From Psychrobacter immobilis (lineage in GTDB: Bacteria; Pseudomonadota; Gammaproteobacteria; Pseudomonadales; Moraxellaceae): DNA of 64,000 bases. The stretch is taken from assembly GCF_904846235.1 (NCBI RefSeq), contig NZ_CAJGZN010000003.1:170905-234904 (forward strand), in the 5' to 3' direction. The notes under the pieces were generated by a model. It was not told the DNA's origin. It did no database searches and was given only the letters and a program-made list of their open reading frames with translations. A program made the translations under genes and the position numbers. Shown piece after piece: positions 20,335 to 30,150 of the stretch. The first letter of the stretch is position 1. Every line of letters starts with the position of its first letter.

Positions 20335-21624
20335 TTAATCATTACTCGCTGCTTGGCTTTTTAGCCAGTCCATAAATTGCTTACTGTGCTGCTCACGCTG
20401 ATTATCTGCAAACTCGTAAAAACTGGTACCAACCAAATTATCTGGTAAGTAGCTTTGAGGATAGTAATGGTTAGGATAATCGTGCGGGTAAGCATAACCT
20501 TGACCGTAGCCTTGACTACGCATCAGTTTGGTCACGCCATTGCGCAAGTGTAGCGGTATAGGTGAGGCATCTTTTTCAGCCAACGCCATCGCAGCATTGA
20601 TCGCTTTATAAGTGCTATTGCTTTTGGCACTGGTCGCTAGATACACCACGACTTGACCTAAGATAATACGCGCTTCTGGCATACCAATAGATTGCACACT
20701 ACGCAATGCTGCATCAGCTAGGAGTAAGGCATTAGGATTGGCATTACCAATATCTTCACTGGCCAAAATCACCAATCGCCGCGCAATAAAATCAGCAGGT
20801 TCGCCACCTACGAGCATACGTGCCATCCAATACAATGCCGCATCCGGATCGGAGCCACGGACTGACTTTATCATCGCTGAGATAATATCGTAATGCTGCT
20901 CACCATCTTTGTCATATCTTACCAAAGCAGTCTGTGCCACTCGGCTGACCAATTCATCATCGATAATCACTGGCGACTGTTTGGCATCAGCGGTCTGAAT
21001 GGCTAACTCTAATAAATTTAGCGCTTTTCTAGCATCACCATGGGCCAGCTGGCTAATGGTATCTTTTGCTTGTAAGTCGACGGTTAGTTTTTTGAGTATA
21101 TTATCTTCTGAAAGGGCTCGTTGCAGCACGGCACTTATCTGCTCAGGCGTTAACGGCTCTAAACGATATACTTGGCAACGTGATAGTAGAGCGTTGTTGA
21201 CACTAAATGATGGGTTTTCAGTGGTAGCACCAATCAGAGTAATATCACCAGACTCTACCGCACCCAATAGAGCATCTTGCTGTGCTTTATTAAAGCGATG
21301 AATTTCATCAATGAAGACCACAGGTGATTCAAATGCCAACGAATCTTTATTATCTAGGACTTCGCGTAACTGTTTGACTCCAGTATTTAACGCGGAGAGC
21401 GCGTGAAAAGGTCTATTCACGGCATTGGCTAACAACATCGCAATGGTTGTTTTGCCAATACCTGCTTCACCGTGCAGGATAATAGATGGCAGATGCCCTT
21501 GCTCTACTAAGCGTCGTAACGGTGCACCAGCTGCCAGCAAATGCTCTTGACCAATGATATCGGTAAGAGAAGTGGGGCGCATACGCTGAGCAAGTGGGGT
21601 ATCGGCATGGAAGTTAGGTGACAT
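20335..21624 (-). CDS. rarA: Replication-associated recombination protein A (MgsA/RarA AAA+ ATPase)
   Basis: RarA is a clamp-loader-like AAA+ ATPase that acts at stalled replication forks. Walker A is GEAGIGKTT, Walker B is VVFIDEIHRFNKAQQD, sensor 1 lies in LIGATTENPSFSVN, and an arginine finger in LLSRCQVY. The C-terminal tetramerisation domain includes DPDAALYWMARMLVGGEPADFIARRL and the typical YPHDYPNHYYPQSYLPD end. At 429 residues it is of usual length. The start has GAGAG about eight bases upstream. It stands alone on the minus strand. Confidence 0.96.
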   Translation of the reverse strand: MSPNFHADTPLAQRMRPTSLTDIIGQEHLLAAGAPLRRLVEQGHLPSIILHGEAGIGKTTIAMLLANAVNRPFHALSALNTGVKQLREVLDNKDSLAFESPVVFIDEIHRFNKAQQDALLGAVESGDITLIGATTENPSFSVNNALLSRCQVYRLEPLTPEQISAVLQRALSEDNILKKLTVDLQAKDTISQLAHGDARKALNLLELAIQTADAKQSPVIIDDELVSRVAQTALVRYDKDGEQHYDIISAMIKSVRGSDPDAALYWMARMLVGGEPADFIARRLVILASEDIGNANPNALLLADAALRSVQSIGMPEARIILGQVVVYLATSAKSNSTYKAINAAMALAEKDASPIPLHLRNGVTKLMRSQGYGQGYAYPHDYPNHYYPQSYLPDNLVGTSFYEFADNQREQHSKQFMDWLKSQAASND

Positions 21625-22068
21625 AAGACTCTCTATCGAAAAATGAAAAAGCTATATATTAGTTGCAAAAGTAGTAACGGCAAGGTCTCTATAGTTAAAT
21701 CCAAATAACAGCATACTAGGCTAACTTCACCATTCTCATTGGATTTTAACACTCGTATACGTTTGGTATGATTTTCGCAGCAATTTTATAATAGCAATGA
21801 GTATTAGACATTAGCAGTAGAAGTAGGCTAGTTTATAAGGAGGGTACTTGTTATAAGTCATACGCGCTAGATTAACGCAAAAATATGTTAATGAAAGCTA
21901 ACTAAGCGTATAGCTTGTGTCCCGAGCACTTTAGTTTTCATCATTCATCTATATTAACGGCTCTACTATTAACAGTTCTACCGTATCGATGACAAAGGCT
22001 GGCCAATCGCGACTGTTAACTATTAAACACTAAAAATGGCTTATCAAATATAAGGTATTGCATTAACG
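21625..22068. other. rarA / HExxH-gene divergent intergenic region
   Basis: A 444-base gap that should hold the divergent promoters. I see no RNA gene, repeat or small protein that can be supported. Confidence 0.5.
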
Positions 22069-22602
22069 ATGTCTGAACCGACTCTTAAACGCTTATTCAA
22101 TCGCTACTTGCGTAGTGATACGGGCAAGCAGCAGTCACGTTATCTGACAGCTGGCGAGATAGCATTGGCGCATTCAGTATTTGGTGACAGCATCAAACTT
22201 GATGAAGTGCAGTTAAAGACAGCGTGGTGGGTACTAAAACATTATGCCGTTAGCCCCAATGGCAATATTTACTTTAATTCAGTCGATTGGATTACGGATT
22301 TTAGCGAAGCTCCATTGAGTAAACAAAGCTGGCTTATACACGAGCTAACGCACGTATGGCAGTTACAGAAGGGCTTAAAGGTTGTACGCGGAGCGATCAT
22401 CAACCGAAAATACGACTACGTGTTAGAAACAGGCAAATCGTTTTTTAAGTATGGTATTGAGCAGCAGGCACGCATGGTTCAAGACTACTTTGTACGTCGT
22501 CAGCGTGGTCAGAACTGCCAAGAGTGGGAAGCTTGTATTCCATTTTTGACAGAGCAGCCTATTGTTAAGGCAACAGGTACTGATGATCCATCAGTCATCT
22601 AG
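22069..22602 (+). CDS. Uncharacterised HExxH (zincin-like) protein, Vgr-related type
   Basis: A 177-residue soluble protein of unknown function. Its outstanding feature is HELTHVWQ near residues 90-97, an HExxH motif of zinc metallopeptidase type, preceded by SKQSWLI. A region before it (IALAHSVFGDSIKLDEV) resembles the segment seen in proteins annotated as Vgr- or Rhs-related. The third zinc ligand cannot be assigned with confidence; the glutamate of GIEQQARMVQDYF is a candidate. There is no signal peptide or membrane helix. No VgrG or other type VI secretion gene is nearby, so the name should not be read as a secretion role. The nearest purine-rich ribosome site is about 13 bases upstream of the ATG, which is weak. 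Confidence 0.65.
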   Translation: MSEPTLKRLFNRYLRSDTGKQQSRYLTAGEIALAHSVFGDSIKLDEVQLKTAWWVLKHYAVSPNGNIYFNSVDWITDFSEAPLSKQSWLIHELTHVWQLQKGLKVVRGAIINRKYDYVLETGKSFFKYGIEQQARMVQDYFVRRQRGQNCQEWEACIPFLTEQPIVKATGTDDPSVI

Positions 22603-22820
22603 TTTTCAAGAATAAGATTAAGCTTAACTATGATAAGCATAACCGAACTATAGAACAATTAAACTATATAGCAATTGAGATACAGGTCAGTCGGATAAAT
22701 ATTGGATAAGTAAGTTGAACGATTTAACAGTCAACTGTGTCGCTAAAAATCAAAGAATAATGAACCGCAATTGTAATTTACCCTTTAATAATTTTGCTTT
22801 ACCAAAGGATATGCACTCTC

Positions 22821-23744
22821 ATGTTTAAATTTTTGTCAGTAAAGCCTAATGTTGATACCCGCTATCCACCGACTTTGCTTGTAGTCGCACTGTCAGGAGT
22901 ATTGTTTTTGACAGGCTGTCAGCAGTCTGACACAGCGCCTGTAGCTGATGACAGTCAAACCAGTGAAAAAACAAGCGTAGAAGACAGTCAGCCTATGCCA
23001 AAAAGTGACTCAGCTGCTGCCCGGATAAAACAATTTCAGCCGATATATGTCGCACAAGCACAGAGTTTACAGAGACGATTGCAAGCAGAATATGAGTCAT
23101 TGCAAGCAGCAGATGCATCAGACAGTGAGGAGCTTTTATTACTGAATACTAATAATAGTGAAAATACAGATAGTAATAACGAAGTAGCGACCGATAATAC
23201 CGCTCCTAACGCAAATACTACCGCTACCAGTCCTGAAGAAGTGGTGCCATCGGGTAGTTCAGAAGTTGACACGACAGATGTAGATGCAGAGGTTGACGTC
23301 AATACTAGCACTGAAGTTGGTGAGCGTGACTTAACGGTTTTAAAGCGTATCAGTCTTGAGCCGCGTAAACCTGTTATGTTGACCGAGGACCAAATCATAG
23401 AACGCTATCAGCAAACTATGGACGCTTTATATCAACCGGTGACAACACCGCTTAGTGCAGAGGATTCTGATACATTAATCAATATGGCGACCTTGGTTCC
23501 GCAGCTATTTGAGCATGCAGAGATTGCTGGTAGAGTAAGTGCAAAAAGTCCGGCACTTGCCCGTTTAATCATTCAGCATCAGGTATGGGAACAAATAGAA
23601 GCTCAACAAGTGGTTGATATGCAGCAAATGAAGCAGAAGCAGCAACAAGAGTTTGAAGCGCTAATGGCTAAGTTTAATGAAACTATTGAAGGATACGACG
23701 AGCAGATTGCCAAATATGAGCAAACGTTAAAAGAGTTTCAGTAA
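22821..23744 (+). CDS. Uncharacterised lipoprotein with C-terminal coiled coil
   Basis: The predicted 307-residue product starts MFKFLSVKP and has a signal sequence with hydrophobic core VVALSGVLFL, ending in the lipobox LTGC, so it should be lipid-anchored in the outer or inner membrane. Residues after the Cys are Ser/Thr/Asp/Asn-rich with a long acidic stretch. The final 50 residues (MQQMKQKQQQEFEALMAKFNETIEGYDEQIAKYEQTL, split into heptads) look like a coiled coil. No enzyme motif is seen. I chose ATG 22821 with AAAGGAT about 11 bases upstream. The frame opens at 22794, but that start lacks a ribosome site. The family is not recognised. Confidence 0.65.
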   Translation: MFKFLSVKPNVDTRYPPTLLVVALSGVLFLTGCQQSDTAPVADDSQTSEKTSVEDSQPMPKSDSAAARIKQFQPIYVAQAQSLQRRLQAEYESLQAADASDSEELLLLNTNNSENTDSNNEVATDNTAPNANTTATSPEEVVPSGSSEVDTTDVDAEVDVNTSTEVGERDLTVLKRISLEPRKPVMLTEDQIIERYQQTMDALYQPVTTPLSAEDSDTLINMATLVPQLFEHAEIAGRVSAKSPALARLIIQHQVWEQIEAQQVVDMQQMKQKQQQEFEALMAKFNETIEGYDEQIAKYEQTLKEFQ

Positions 23745-23824
23745 CTGACTATATTTTTATGAATTGATTTAGCTGGTCATTTCTCATAAAAAAATCAATA
23801 TCGAATAACGAGAGTTAAGACAAT

Positions 23825-23854
23825 AAAAAATCCCGAACGATGGCGGGATTTTTT
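23825..23854. terminator. Bidirectional terminator between lipoprotein gene and gltA
   Basis: AAAAAATCCCG pairs with CGGGATTTTTT over an 8-base loop. It serves the lipoprotein gene (plus) and gltA (minus). Confidence 0.87.
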
Positions 23855-23876
23855 ATTGGGTAACGATTATTTTTGC

Positions 23877-25157
23877 TTACTTGCGATCTTCAACTTTTAC
23901 AAAATCACGGCGCGTTTCACCAGTGTATAACTGACGTGGACGACCGATTTTGAACGGAGCGCTGTGCATCTCTAACCAATGGCTGATCCAACCTGAAGTA
24001 CGAGCCAGTGCGAAGATTACGGTAAACATTGACGTTGGGATGCCAATGGCTTTCAAGATGATACCAGAATAGAAATCAACGTTTGGATATAGGTTACGCT
24101 CGATGAAGAACGGGTCTTCTAGCGCAATTTTCTCTAGTGCCATCGCCAATTCAAGCTTAGGATCGTTGATGCCTAGTGCTTCTAGTACTTCATCACAAGT
24201 CTCTTTCATTACTTGAGCGCGTGGATCGAAGTTTTTGTAAACACGGTGACCAAAGCCCATTAGCTTCACTTCACGGCTCTTCACTTTTTCCATGAATTCA
24301 GGCACGTTCTCAACAGTACCGATTTCATCTAGCATCTCAAGAACAGCTTCGTTCGCGCCGCCATGTGATGGTCCCCAAAGGGCTGCGATACCAGCAGCGA
24401 TACACGCATAAGGGTTTGCACCAGTAGAACCAGCTAAACGTACCGTTGACGTAGAAGCGTTTTGCTCATGGTCAGCGTGCAAGGTAAAGATTTTGTCCAT
24501 TGCGCGAGTGATAACGTCGTTTTTCTCGTAGTCTACGTCAGCAGGCGTTGCAAACATCATGTATAAGAAGTTTTCTGCGTAGTTAAAGTCATTACGCGGA
24601 TACATGAACGGTTCGCCTTGTGAGTATTTATAACTCATCGCAGCAAGCGTAGGCATTTTAGCAATCAGACGAATAGCTGTGATTTCGCGATGTTCTTCAT
24701 TGCTCACGTCTAGGTCTTCATGATAGAACGCTGATAAGGCACCAACAACACCAACCATAATAGCCATTGGATGCGCGTCACGGCGGAAGCCTTCAAAGAA
24801 CTTACGCAATTGATCATGAACAGCAGTATGCTCGCGGATTTTTTCAAAAAAGTCTGCTTTTTGATCAGCAGTAGGTAGGTCACCATGTAAAAGTGCATAA
24901 GCAACTTCTAGGTATTCAGCGTTGTTCGCTAGCTCGTCGATAGGGTAGCCGCGGTGTAATAACTCGCCTTTGCCACCATCAATATAAGTAATCTTTGATT
25001 CAACTGGAGCAGTTACTTTAAAACCAGGGTCATAAGACCAAAATCCTGATTCTTGTAAAGCAGCAATATCGATAACTGGGCGCCCTAAAGTACCTTTAAT
25101 AATAGGAAGTTCGTATTCTTCACCATTCACGGTTAGTTTGGCATTAGTATCAGCCAT
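23877..25157 (-). CDS. gltA: Citrate synthase (type II, NADH-sensitive family)
   Basis: GltA condenses acetyl-CoA and oxaloacetate to citrate, the entry step of the TCA cycle. The three catalytic regions are visible: the histidine in [13 protein letters not shown], the histidine in [15 protein letters not shown] and the aspartate in NVDFYSG. The 426-residue length and the N-terminal domain fit the large hexameric type of Gram-negative bacteria. GGAG is seen about nine bases before the start. It is divergent from the sdh-suc cluster across a 1-kb gap, so the genes may share regulation. Confidence 0.97.
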   Translation of the reverse strand: MADTNAKLTVNGEEYELPIIKGTLGRPVIDIAALQESGFWSYDPGFKVTAPVESKITYIDGGKGELLHRGYPIDELANNAEYLEVAYALLHGDLPTADQKADFFEKIREHTAVHDQLRKFFEGFRRDAHPMAIMVGVVGALSAFYHEDLDVSNEEHREITAIRLIAKMPTLAAMSYKYSQGEPFMYPRNDFNYAENFLYMMFATPADVDYEKNDVITRAMDKIFTLHADHEQNASTSTVRLAGSTGANPYACIAAGIAALWGPSHGGANEAVLEMLDEIGTVENVPEFMEKVKSREVKLMGFGHRVYKNFDPRAQVMKETCDEVLEALGINDPKLELAMALEKIALEDPFFIERNLYPNVDFYSGIILKAIGIPTSMFTVIFALARTSGWISHWLEMHSAPFKIGRPRQLYTGETRRDFVKVEDRK

Positions 25158-26174
25158 AAATTGCTCTCCATTGGTTTGACTTGTTAGAATAAATTACTAC
25201 AGACGCATACCCTCGCGTCATTGTCGGTTGAACGGTAAAAGTGCATTCAACTCATTTAGTACGCAGGGTATATTAGCAGCAATTCTTGATGATTTGAAAA
25301 AACTTTTATGGACCATGTGTCCAATTGGCGCGGTGTGGCGGTAGTTATTCGCTGTAATTTTTGTATCAAAATATGTCTGTCAGGTTATTTTGCTTAAAAT
25401 TCCTCTGTTTTTGAGCAAGTTTATAGCAGCATTATCGAGCCAATATTTTGGGTTTCTAAATATATTTAAGAGACAAAACTCATAAATAATGACACCAAAA
25501 ACTGGCAGACTATGCCTAGTAAGCGGATTAAAGTTTGTCATAATAATCACTGTTAAAACCAGTATTATCCTTATCCATTCATTTATTGATTAAATATGTA
25601 TATATTCTTACTGAATGGATAAATTTGTAATTATTGCTCAGGCATTTTATAATTGTAGGAATTAACTGGCATTAGCTTTGCGCGAATTAATAAATGACCA
25701 TGTTATAGTGTCGTTCAGAGCGTCTTCTATTCATGCTTGTTTACGATTGTCTGATGTTACGATAGACCAAACCGCATTCTATGGTTTGAATTTTCTTCTC
25801 AACCAATCCTTTTTATTTGTTTGGCACAAGATTTTGAGTGCCTAATATAAGGTCTGCTCTGATATAGAAGACATAGTAACGTTGTCTTACTATTCATACG
25901 ACCTCTAAAATAGACTGGTTAGTCGATGTTACTCATGTTTATTCTCTTTGTTGTATAATAGATAGGTTGTTTGATAGGCCTGTCGATTCGACAAGCGACA
26001 TTGAACAGTCTATCAATACCTTTATATACATGATCCTTTCTTCATATTTAGCGCAAACTAAACGAAGTCAGCTAGCTCTTCCTTACTTTATTCGTCTCGT
26101 GTGTTGCTCAATGCTCAATTGGCACTATTTATGTCAGGCGTTGATAGCAGATACAGGAGTATAACCGCAAAAGG
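25158..26174. other. 1-kb divergent gltA-sdhC control region
   Basis: The gap is very long for a bacterial promoter region. A TATAAT hexamer lies at 25954-25959, about 220 bases before sdhC, with only a poor -35 match. Reading frames here (for example 25967-26164) have no ribosome binding site and no recognisable protein. No tRNA or known regulatory RNA was recognised. It presumably holds promoters and regulator sites for both TCA transcripts. Confidence 0.5.
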
Positions 26175-26561
26175 ATGCCCGCTGTGAAAAGCAACCGACC
26201 TATTGATCTGCCTTTAAGCCAAGTGATTAGCGTTAATCGCTCACCGATCGCGATCGCCTCTATCTTGCATCGTATCTCTGGCATTATTTTATTTTTATTG
26301 ATTCCTGTCATGTTATGGATACTACAGAACTCATTGGCATCGCCTGAGAGTTTTGCGACCGTATTTGACAACGTACTTGTGCGCTTTTTGGCATGGATAT
26401 TTGTTGCCGCCATTGCATATCATTTTGTAATGGGTATCAAACATTTATTTGCTGATATGGGCATGAATGAAGAGCTAAAATCTGGCCGCACTGCCTCTAT
26501 GGTTAGTTTTGTGATTGCAGCGATTTTAGTTGTCGCGTCATTTGTATGGGTGATGTTCTAA
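26175..26561 (+). CDS. sdhC: Succinate dehydrogenase cytochrome b556 subunit
   Basis: SdhC is a membrane anchor of complex II that holds heme b and the quinone site together with SdhD. The 128-residue protein has three helices (about residues 30-55, 66-90 and 105-128). Family motifs include NRSPIAIASILHRISGIILF with the Ser and Arg near the quinone site, and AYHFVMGIKHLFAD with the heme-ligand histidine. The ATG at 26175 directly abuts the AAAAGG sequence, which is too close, so the in-frame GTG at 26184 (8 bases from AAGG) may be the true start. The stop codon overlaps the sdhD start by one base. Confidence 0.94.
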   Translation: MPAVKSNRPIDLPLSQVISVNRSPIAIASILHRISGIILFLLIPVMLWILQNSLASPESFATVFDNVLVRFLAWIFVAAIAYHFVMGIKHLFADMGMNEELKSGRTASMVSFVIAAILVVASFVWVMF

Positions 26562-26968
26562 TGATAAAAAATGATTCAGGAATCAAAAGTGCTACTGGTC
26601 TGACAGGTTCAGGCTCACGTGATTGGATTATTCAGCGTATTAGTGCTGTTGTTTTAGCCGTTTATAGTGTGGTGTTGCTGGGCTTCTTTTTGACCCATGG
26701 CGATGTCACTTTTATTGAATGGTCATCATTTATGACCAGCCTACCGATGCGTCTATTCAGTTTGGTTGCAGTACTTGCACTAGCTGGTCATGCTTGGGTT
26801 GGGATGTGGACAGTATTTACTGACTATATTACAACAGGCAAACTGGGCTCAAGCGCAGCAGGTTTACGTTTAGTACTACAGTCATTGATGATTATCGCTA
26901 TTTTAGTATTTCTATTTTGGGGCATCATGATTTTTTGGGGTAACGGTTTCGGTATCGCTGCCGTTTAA
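26561..26968 (+). CDS. sdhD: Succinate dehydrogenase membrane anchor subunit
   Basis: SdhD is the second membrane subunit of succinate dehydrogenase. I start at the ATG at 26561 (MIKNDSGIKS), which overlaps the sdhC stop in the coupled form TAATG. The frame opens earlier at 26546 inside sdhC. The product of 135 residues has three helices. The motif RDWIIQRISAVVLAVYS and the helix LAGHAWVGMWTVFTDYI, which carries the conserved heme/quinone-site residues, are typical. Translational coupling with sdhC should give equal amounts of both anchors. A gap of 331 bases before sdhA is unusual. Confidence 0.93.
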   Translation: MIKNDSGIKSATGLTGSGSRDWIIQRISAVVLAVYSVVLLGFFLTHGDVTFIEWSSFMTSLPMRLFSLVAVLALAGHAWVGMWTVFTDYITTGKLGSSAAGLRLVLQSLMIIAILVFLFWGIMIFWGNGFGIAAV

Positions 26969-27299
26969 CCATCTCATAAAAAGCTCTGATATCTATATAT
27001 AACGACGGATGTATCTAGCTGCTACATTGGTTGGCAAAGTATTTTAGAGTCATCCGTTGATAGCCAAGAATAGTCATAGCATTGGACTGGCATTACTGAT
27101 CAGCTAATCGGATTATAGTTGAGTAGGCTTAGTTCAGTATAACGATAGATATGCAAATTAAGTGGTTAATGATTATTGAGAGTCTTTATTTTATAAGCGT
27201 ATGAAATGGCCAAATAGTAAGCCTTTATAGCTGTAATAGAGATGTCTTAAACAGTCTTTGATTTACTTTTACGCATTAACAGGCATTAGGAAAACCGTA
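26969..27299. other. sdhD-sdhA intergenic region
   Basis: A 331-base gap inside what is normally a tightly packed operon. No gene is supported and no terminator hairpin with a T-run is seen. It could hold a second promoter or processing site. Confidence 0.45.
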
Positions 27300-29150
27300 A
27301 TGGCAACTAGACAAGACAATACCATTAGTAATATCAAGACCCTAAACTACGATGCAGTTATCGTTGGTGGCGGCGGCTCAGGTATGCGTGCTTCATTGCA
27401 TTTAGCGGAAGCGGGCATGAAGGTTGCAGTCCTTACCAAAGTATTCCCAACGCGTTCGCACACGGTTGCCGCTCAGGGTGGTATCGGTGCAAGTTTGGGT
27501 AACATGAGCAATGACAACTGGCACTTTCACTTCTATGATACCGTTAAAGGATCAGATTGGTTAGGTGACCAAGACGCTATCGAATATATGTGCCGTGAAG
27601 CGCCAAAAGTAGTCTATGAGCTTGAGCACATGGGCATGCCGTTTGACCGCAACGAAGATGGTACGATTTATCAGCGTCCGTTCGGTGGTCATACTTCTAA
27701 CTATGGCGAAAAAGCAGTACAACGTGCTTGTGCCGCTGCTGACCGTACAGGTCACGCATTATTACATACGTTATATCAGAAAAACCTAGAGCAGGGCACT
27801 GAGTTCTTTATCGAGTGGATCGCCCTTGATTTGATCAAAGACGAAGCTGGTAACATCAACGGTGTTGTTGCGCTTGAGCAAGAAACGGGTACGATTGCAG
27901 TGTTCCAGTCACCAATTACTGTCCTAGCAACAGGTGGTGCTGGTCGTATCTTCGCAGCTTCTACCAATGCTTATATCAATACTGGTGACGGTATTGGCAT
28001 GGCAGTACGTGCTGGTATTCCATTGCAAGACATGGAGTTCTGGCAGTTCCACCCAACTGGTGTCCATGGTGCAGGTGTACTATTGACTGAAGGTTGCCGC
28101 GGTGAAGGTGCTATCTTGCGTAACAAAGATGGCGAAGCGTTCATGGAGCGTTATGCACCAACCGTAAAAGACTTGGCACCACGTGATCTCGTATCGCGCT
28201 CAATGGACCAAGAAATCAAAGAAGGCCGTGGTTGTGGTCCTAATGCTGATCATATCGTAATGGATATGACGCATCTAGGTGTTGAAACCATCATGAAGCG
28301 TTTACCATCAGTATTTGAGATCGGTAAAAACTTCGCTAACGTTGACATCACTAAAGAGCCAATTCCAGTAATACCAACCATTCACTACATGATGGGTGGT
28401 ATTCCAACTACTATTCATGGTCAAGTGATTGTACCGGATCTAGAAGCAGGTACTGATGAAGACGGCCTATATGCTAAAGGCAATGTGGTGAAAGGTCTTT
28501 ATGCAATCGGTGAATGTGCTTGTGTAAGTGTACATGGTGCTAACCGTCTAGGTACGAACTCTCTGCTAGATCTATTGGTGTTTGGCCGTGCAGCTGGTAA
28601 GCATATCGTTGATGAGTTCCACCATGCAGATCACAACTATAAGCCGCTTGATCCACGCGTACTTGATTTTACAGTGAAGCGTTTAGACAAGCTGCAACAG
28701 TCTACTGAAGGCTACAATGCGCAAGACGTGGCTGATGAGATTCGTGCTACGATGCAAAAACACGCTAGTGTATTCCGTACGCAAGCGATGATGGACGAAG
28801 GCGTTGAGAAGATTTTAGCGCTAGGTGAAAAAATCGACAAGATTCATCTTGGCGATAAATCACAAGTGTTCAACACAGCACGTATTGAAGCATTCGAAGT
28901 TGCTAACTTGTATGAAGTAGCAAAAGCGACAATGATATCTGCAGCGAAGCGTCATGAAAGCCGCGGCGCGCACAGTGTATCTGATTATGATCGTCCAGAA
29001 GATGATGATTACGCACCTAACGGCCGTAATGACCACGATTGGATGAAGCATACTTTATGGTACTCTGAAGGCAATCGCATCATTTATAAGCCAGTACGTA
29101 AAGTGCCATTAACCGTTGATTATATCGAACCAAAAGTTCGCGTCTACTAA
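27300..29150 (+). CDS. sdhA: Succinate dehydrogenase flavoprotein subunit
   Basis: SdhA oxidises succinate to fumarate at a covalently bound FAD on the inner face of the membrane. The Rossmann motif is VIVGGGGSGMRASLHLA, and the FAD-linking histidine lies in SHTVAAQGGIGASLGN. Catalytic residues appear in HPTGVHGAGVLLTEGCRGEG and, further on, HYMMGGIPTTIHG and HGANRLGTNSLLDLLVFG. From the ATG at 27300, with AGGA about nine bases upstream, the protein is 616 residues, which is usual. The upstream extension to 27258 is leader. SdhB follows after 223 bases. Confidence 0.97.
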   Translation: MATRQDNTISNIKTLNYDAVIVGGGGSGMRASLHLAEAGMKVAVLTKVFPTRSHTVAAQGGIGASLGNMSNDNWHFHFYDTVKGSDWLGDQDAIEYMCREAPKVVYELEHMGMPFDRNEDGTIYQRPFGGHTSNYGEKAVQRACAAADRTGHALLHTLYQKNLEQGTEFFIEWIALDLIKDEAGNINGVVALEQETGTIAVFQSPITVLATGGAGRIFAASTNAYINTGDGIGMAVRAGIPLQDMEFWQFHPTGVHGAGVLLTEGCRGEGAILRNKDGEAFMERYAPTVKDLAPRDLVSRSMDQEIKEGRGCGPNADHIVMDMTHLGVETIMKRLPSVFEIGKNFANVDITKEPIPVIPTIHYMMGGIPTTIHGQVIVPDLEAGTDEDGLYAKGNVVKGLYAIGECACVSVHGANRLGTNSLLDLLVFGRAAGKHIVDEFHHADHNYKPLDPRVLDFTVKRLDKLQQSTEGYNAQDVADEIRATMQKHASVFRTQAMMDEGVEKILALGEKIDKIHLGDKSQVFNTARIEAFEVANLYEVAKATMISAAKRHESRGAHSVSDYDRPEDDDYAPNGRNDHDWMKHTLWYSEGNRIIYKPVRKVPLTVDYIEPKVRVY

Positions 29151-29373
29151 TTCTAGACTGCATGCTTTATATATAGTTGATAGATAACAGCAGTGTTAAC
29201 GTTTTATCCCTTATTAATTTATTAAAAAGGTGACCGCCAGCTACATGCTCATGCCAGCGCTACTACGCTATTAATTGGTACCCGATACTGGTTATCAGTA
29301 CTGATTAATAGCTAGCGCAAGTATGTTGCAATCTTTGTATGCCCGCCATCACCTACGTGTGGAGTTTAGCATT

Positions 29374-30084
29374 ATGAGCCGAGGTACTCGCACCATCGAA
29401 ATCTATCGCTACGATCCAGATCTGGACGCAGCGCCACGCATGCAAACTTATACGATTGAGCTACTTGATTCAGATCGTATGTTGCTTGACGTACTATTAC
29501 GCCTAAAGAAAGAAGATGAAACGCTTACTTTCCGTCGCTCTTGCCGTGAAGGTATTTGTGGCTCTGACGGCATGAACATTAATGGTAAGAACGGTTTAGC
29601 ATGTCTAATCAACATGAACACGCTACCAGAAAAAGTAACGGTTCGTCCGCTACCTGGTTTGCCAGTGGTTCGTGATTTGGTTGTTGATATGAACCAGTTC
29701 TATGAGCAGTATGAAAAAGTACATCCGTACTTGATCAATGATCAGCCAGCACCGCCAACTGAGCGTCTACAGTCGCCTGAACAGCGTGAAAAACTGAACG
29801 GTCTATACGAATGTATTCTATGTGCTTGCTGTTCAACCAGTTGCCCATCTTTCTGGTGGAACCCTGATAAGTTCCTAGGACCATCAGCGTTATTACATGC
29901 TTATCGCTTCGTTGCTGATAGCCGTGACGGTGATACTCAGGCACGTTTAGCTCGCTTAGACGATCCGTTTAGCTTGTTCCGTTGCCGCGGTATCATGAAC
30001 TGTGTATCGGTTTGTCCAAAAGGCTTGAATCCAACCAAAGCGATTGGTCATCTACGTAATATGTTGATTGACCAAGCTGGTTAA
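29374..30084 (+). CDS. sdhB: Succinate dehydrogenase iron-sulfur subunit
   Basis: SdhB carries electrons from FAD to the quinone through three Fe-S clusters. The 2Fe-2S ligands lie in CREGICGSDGMNINGKNGLAC. The 4Fe-4S motif is CILCACCSTSCPSFWW, and the 3Fe-4S ligands are in CRGIMNCVSVCPKGLNP. Start at the ATG 29374 (MSRGTRTIEIYRYDPD) with GGAG about nine bases upstream gives 236 residues, the normal size. The frame opens at 29323 without a ribosome site. It ends the sdh unit and is followed by a strong terminator. Confidence 0.97.
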   Translation: MSRGTRTIEIYRYDPDLDAAPRMQTYTIELLDSDRMLLDVLLRLKKEDETLTFRRSCREGICGSDGMNINGKNGLACLINMNTLPEKVTVRPLPGLPVVRDLVVDMNQFYEQYEKVHPYLINDQPAPPTERLQSPEQREKLNGLYECILCACCSTSCPSFWWNPDKFLGPSALLHAYRFVADSRDGDTQARLARLDDPFSLFRCRGIMNCVSVCPKGLNPTKAIGHLRNMLIDQAG

Positions 30085-30117
30085 GCATAAATAATGGATC
30101 TTTATAGTTACTATACG

Positions 30118-30150
30118 AAAAACACCACCTATATATTAGGTGGTGTTTTT
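30118..30150 (+). terminator. Terminator after sdhB
   Basis: AAAAACACCACCTA pairs with TAGGTGGTGTTTTT over a 5-base loop. It separates sdhCDAB from the suc transcript. Confidence 0.9.

Noticed and set aside
25967..26164. Small plus-strand frame upstream of sdhC
   Set aside because: No Shine-Dalgarno, no similarity to SdhC leader proteins, and it lies in a promoter region.
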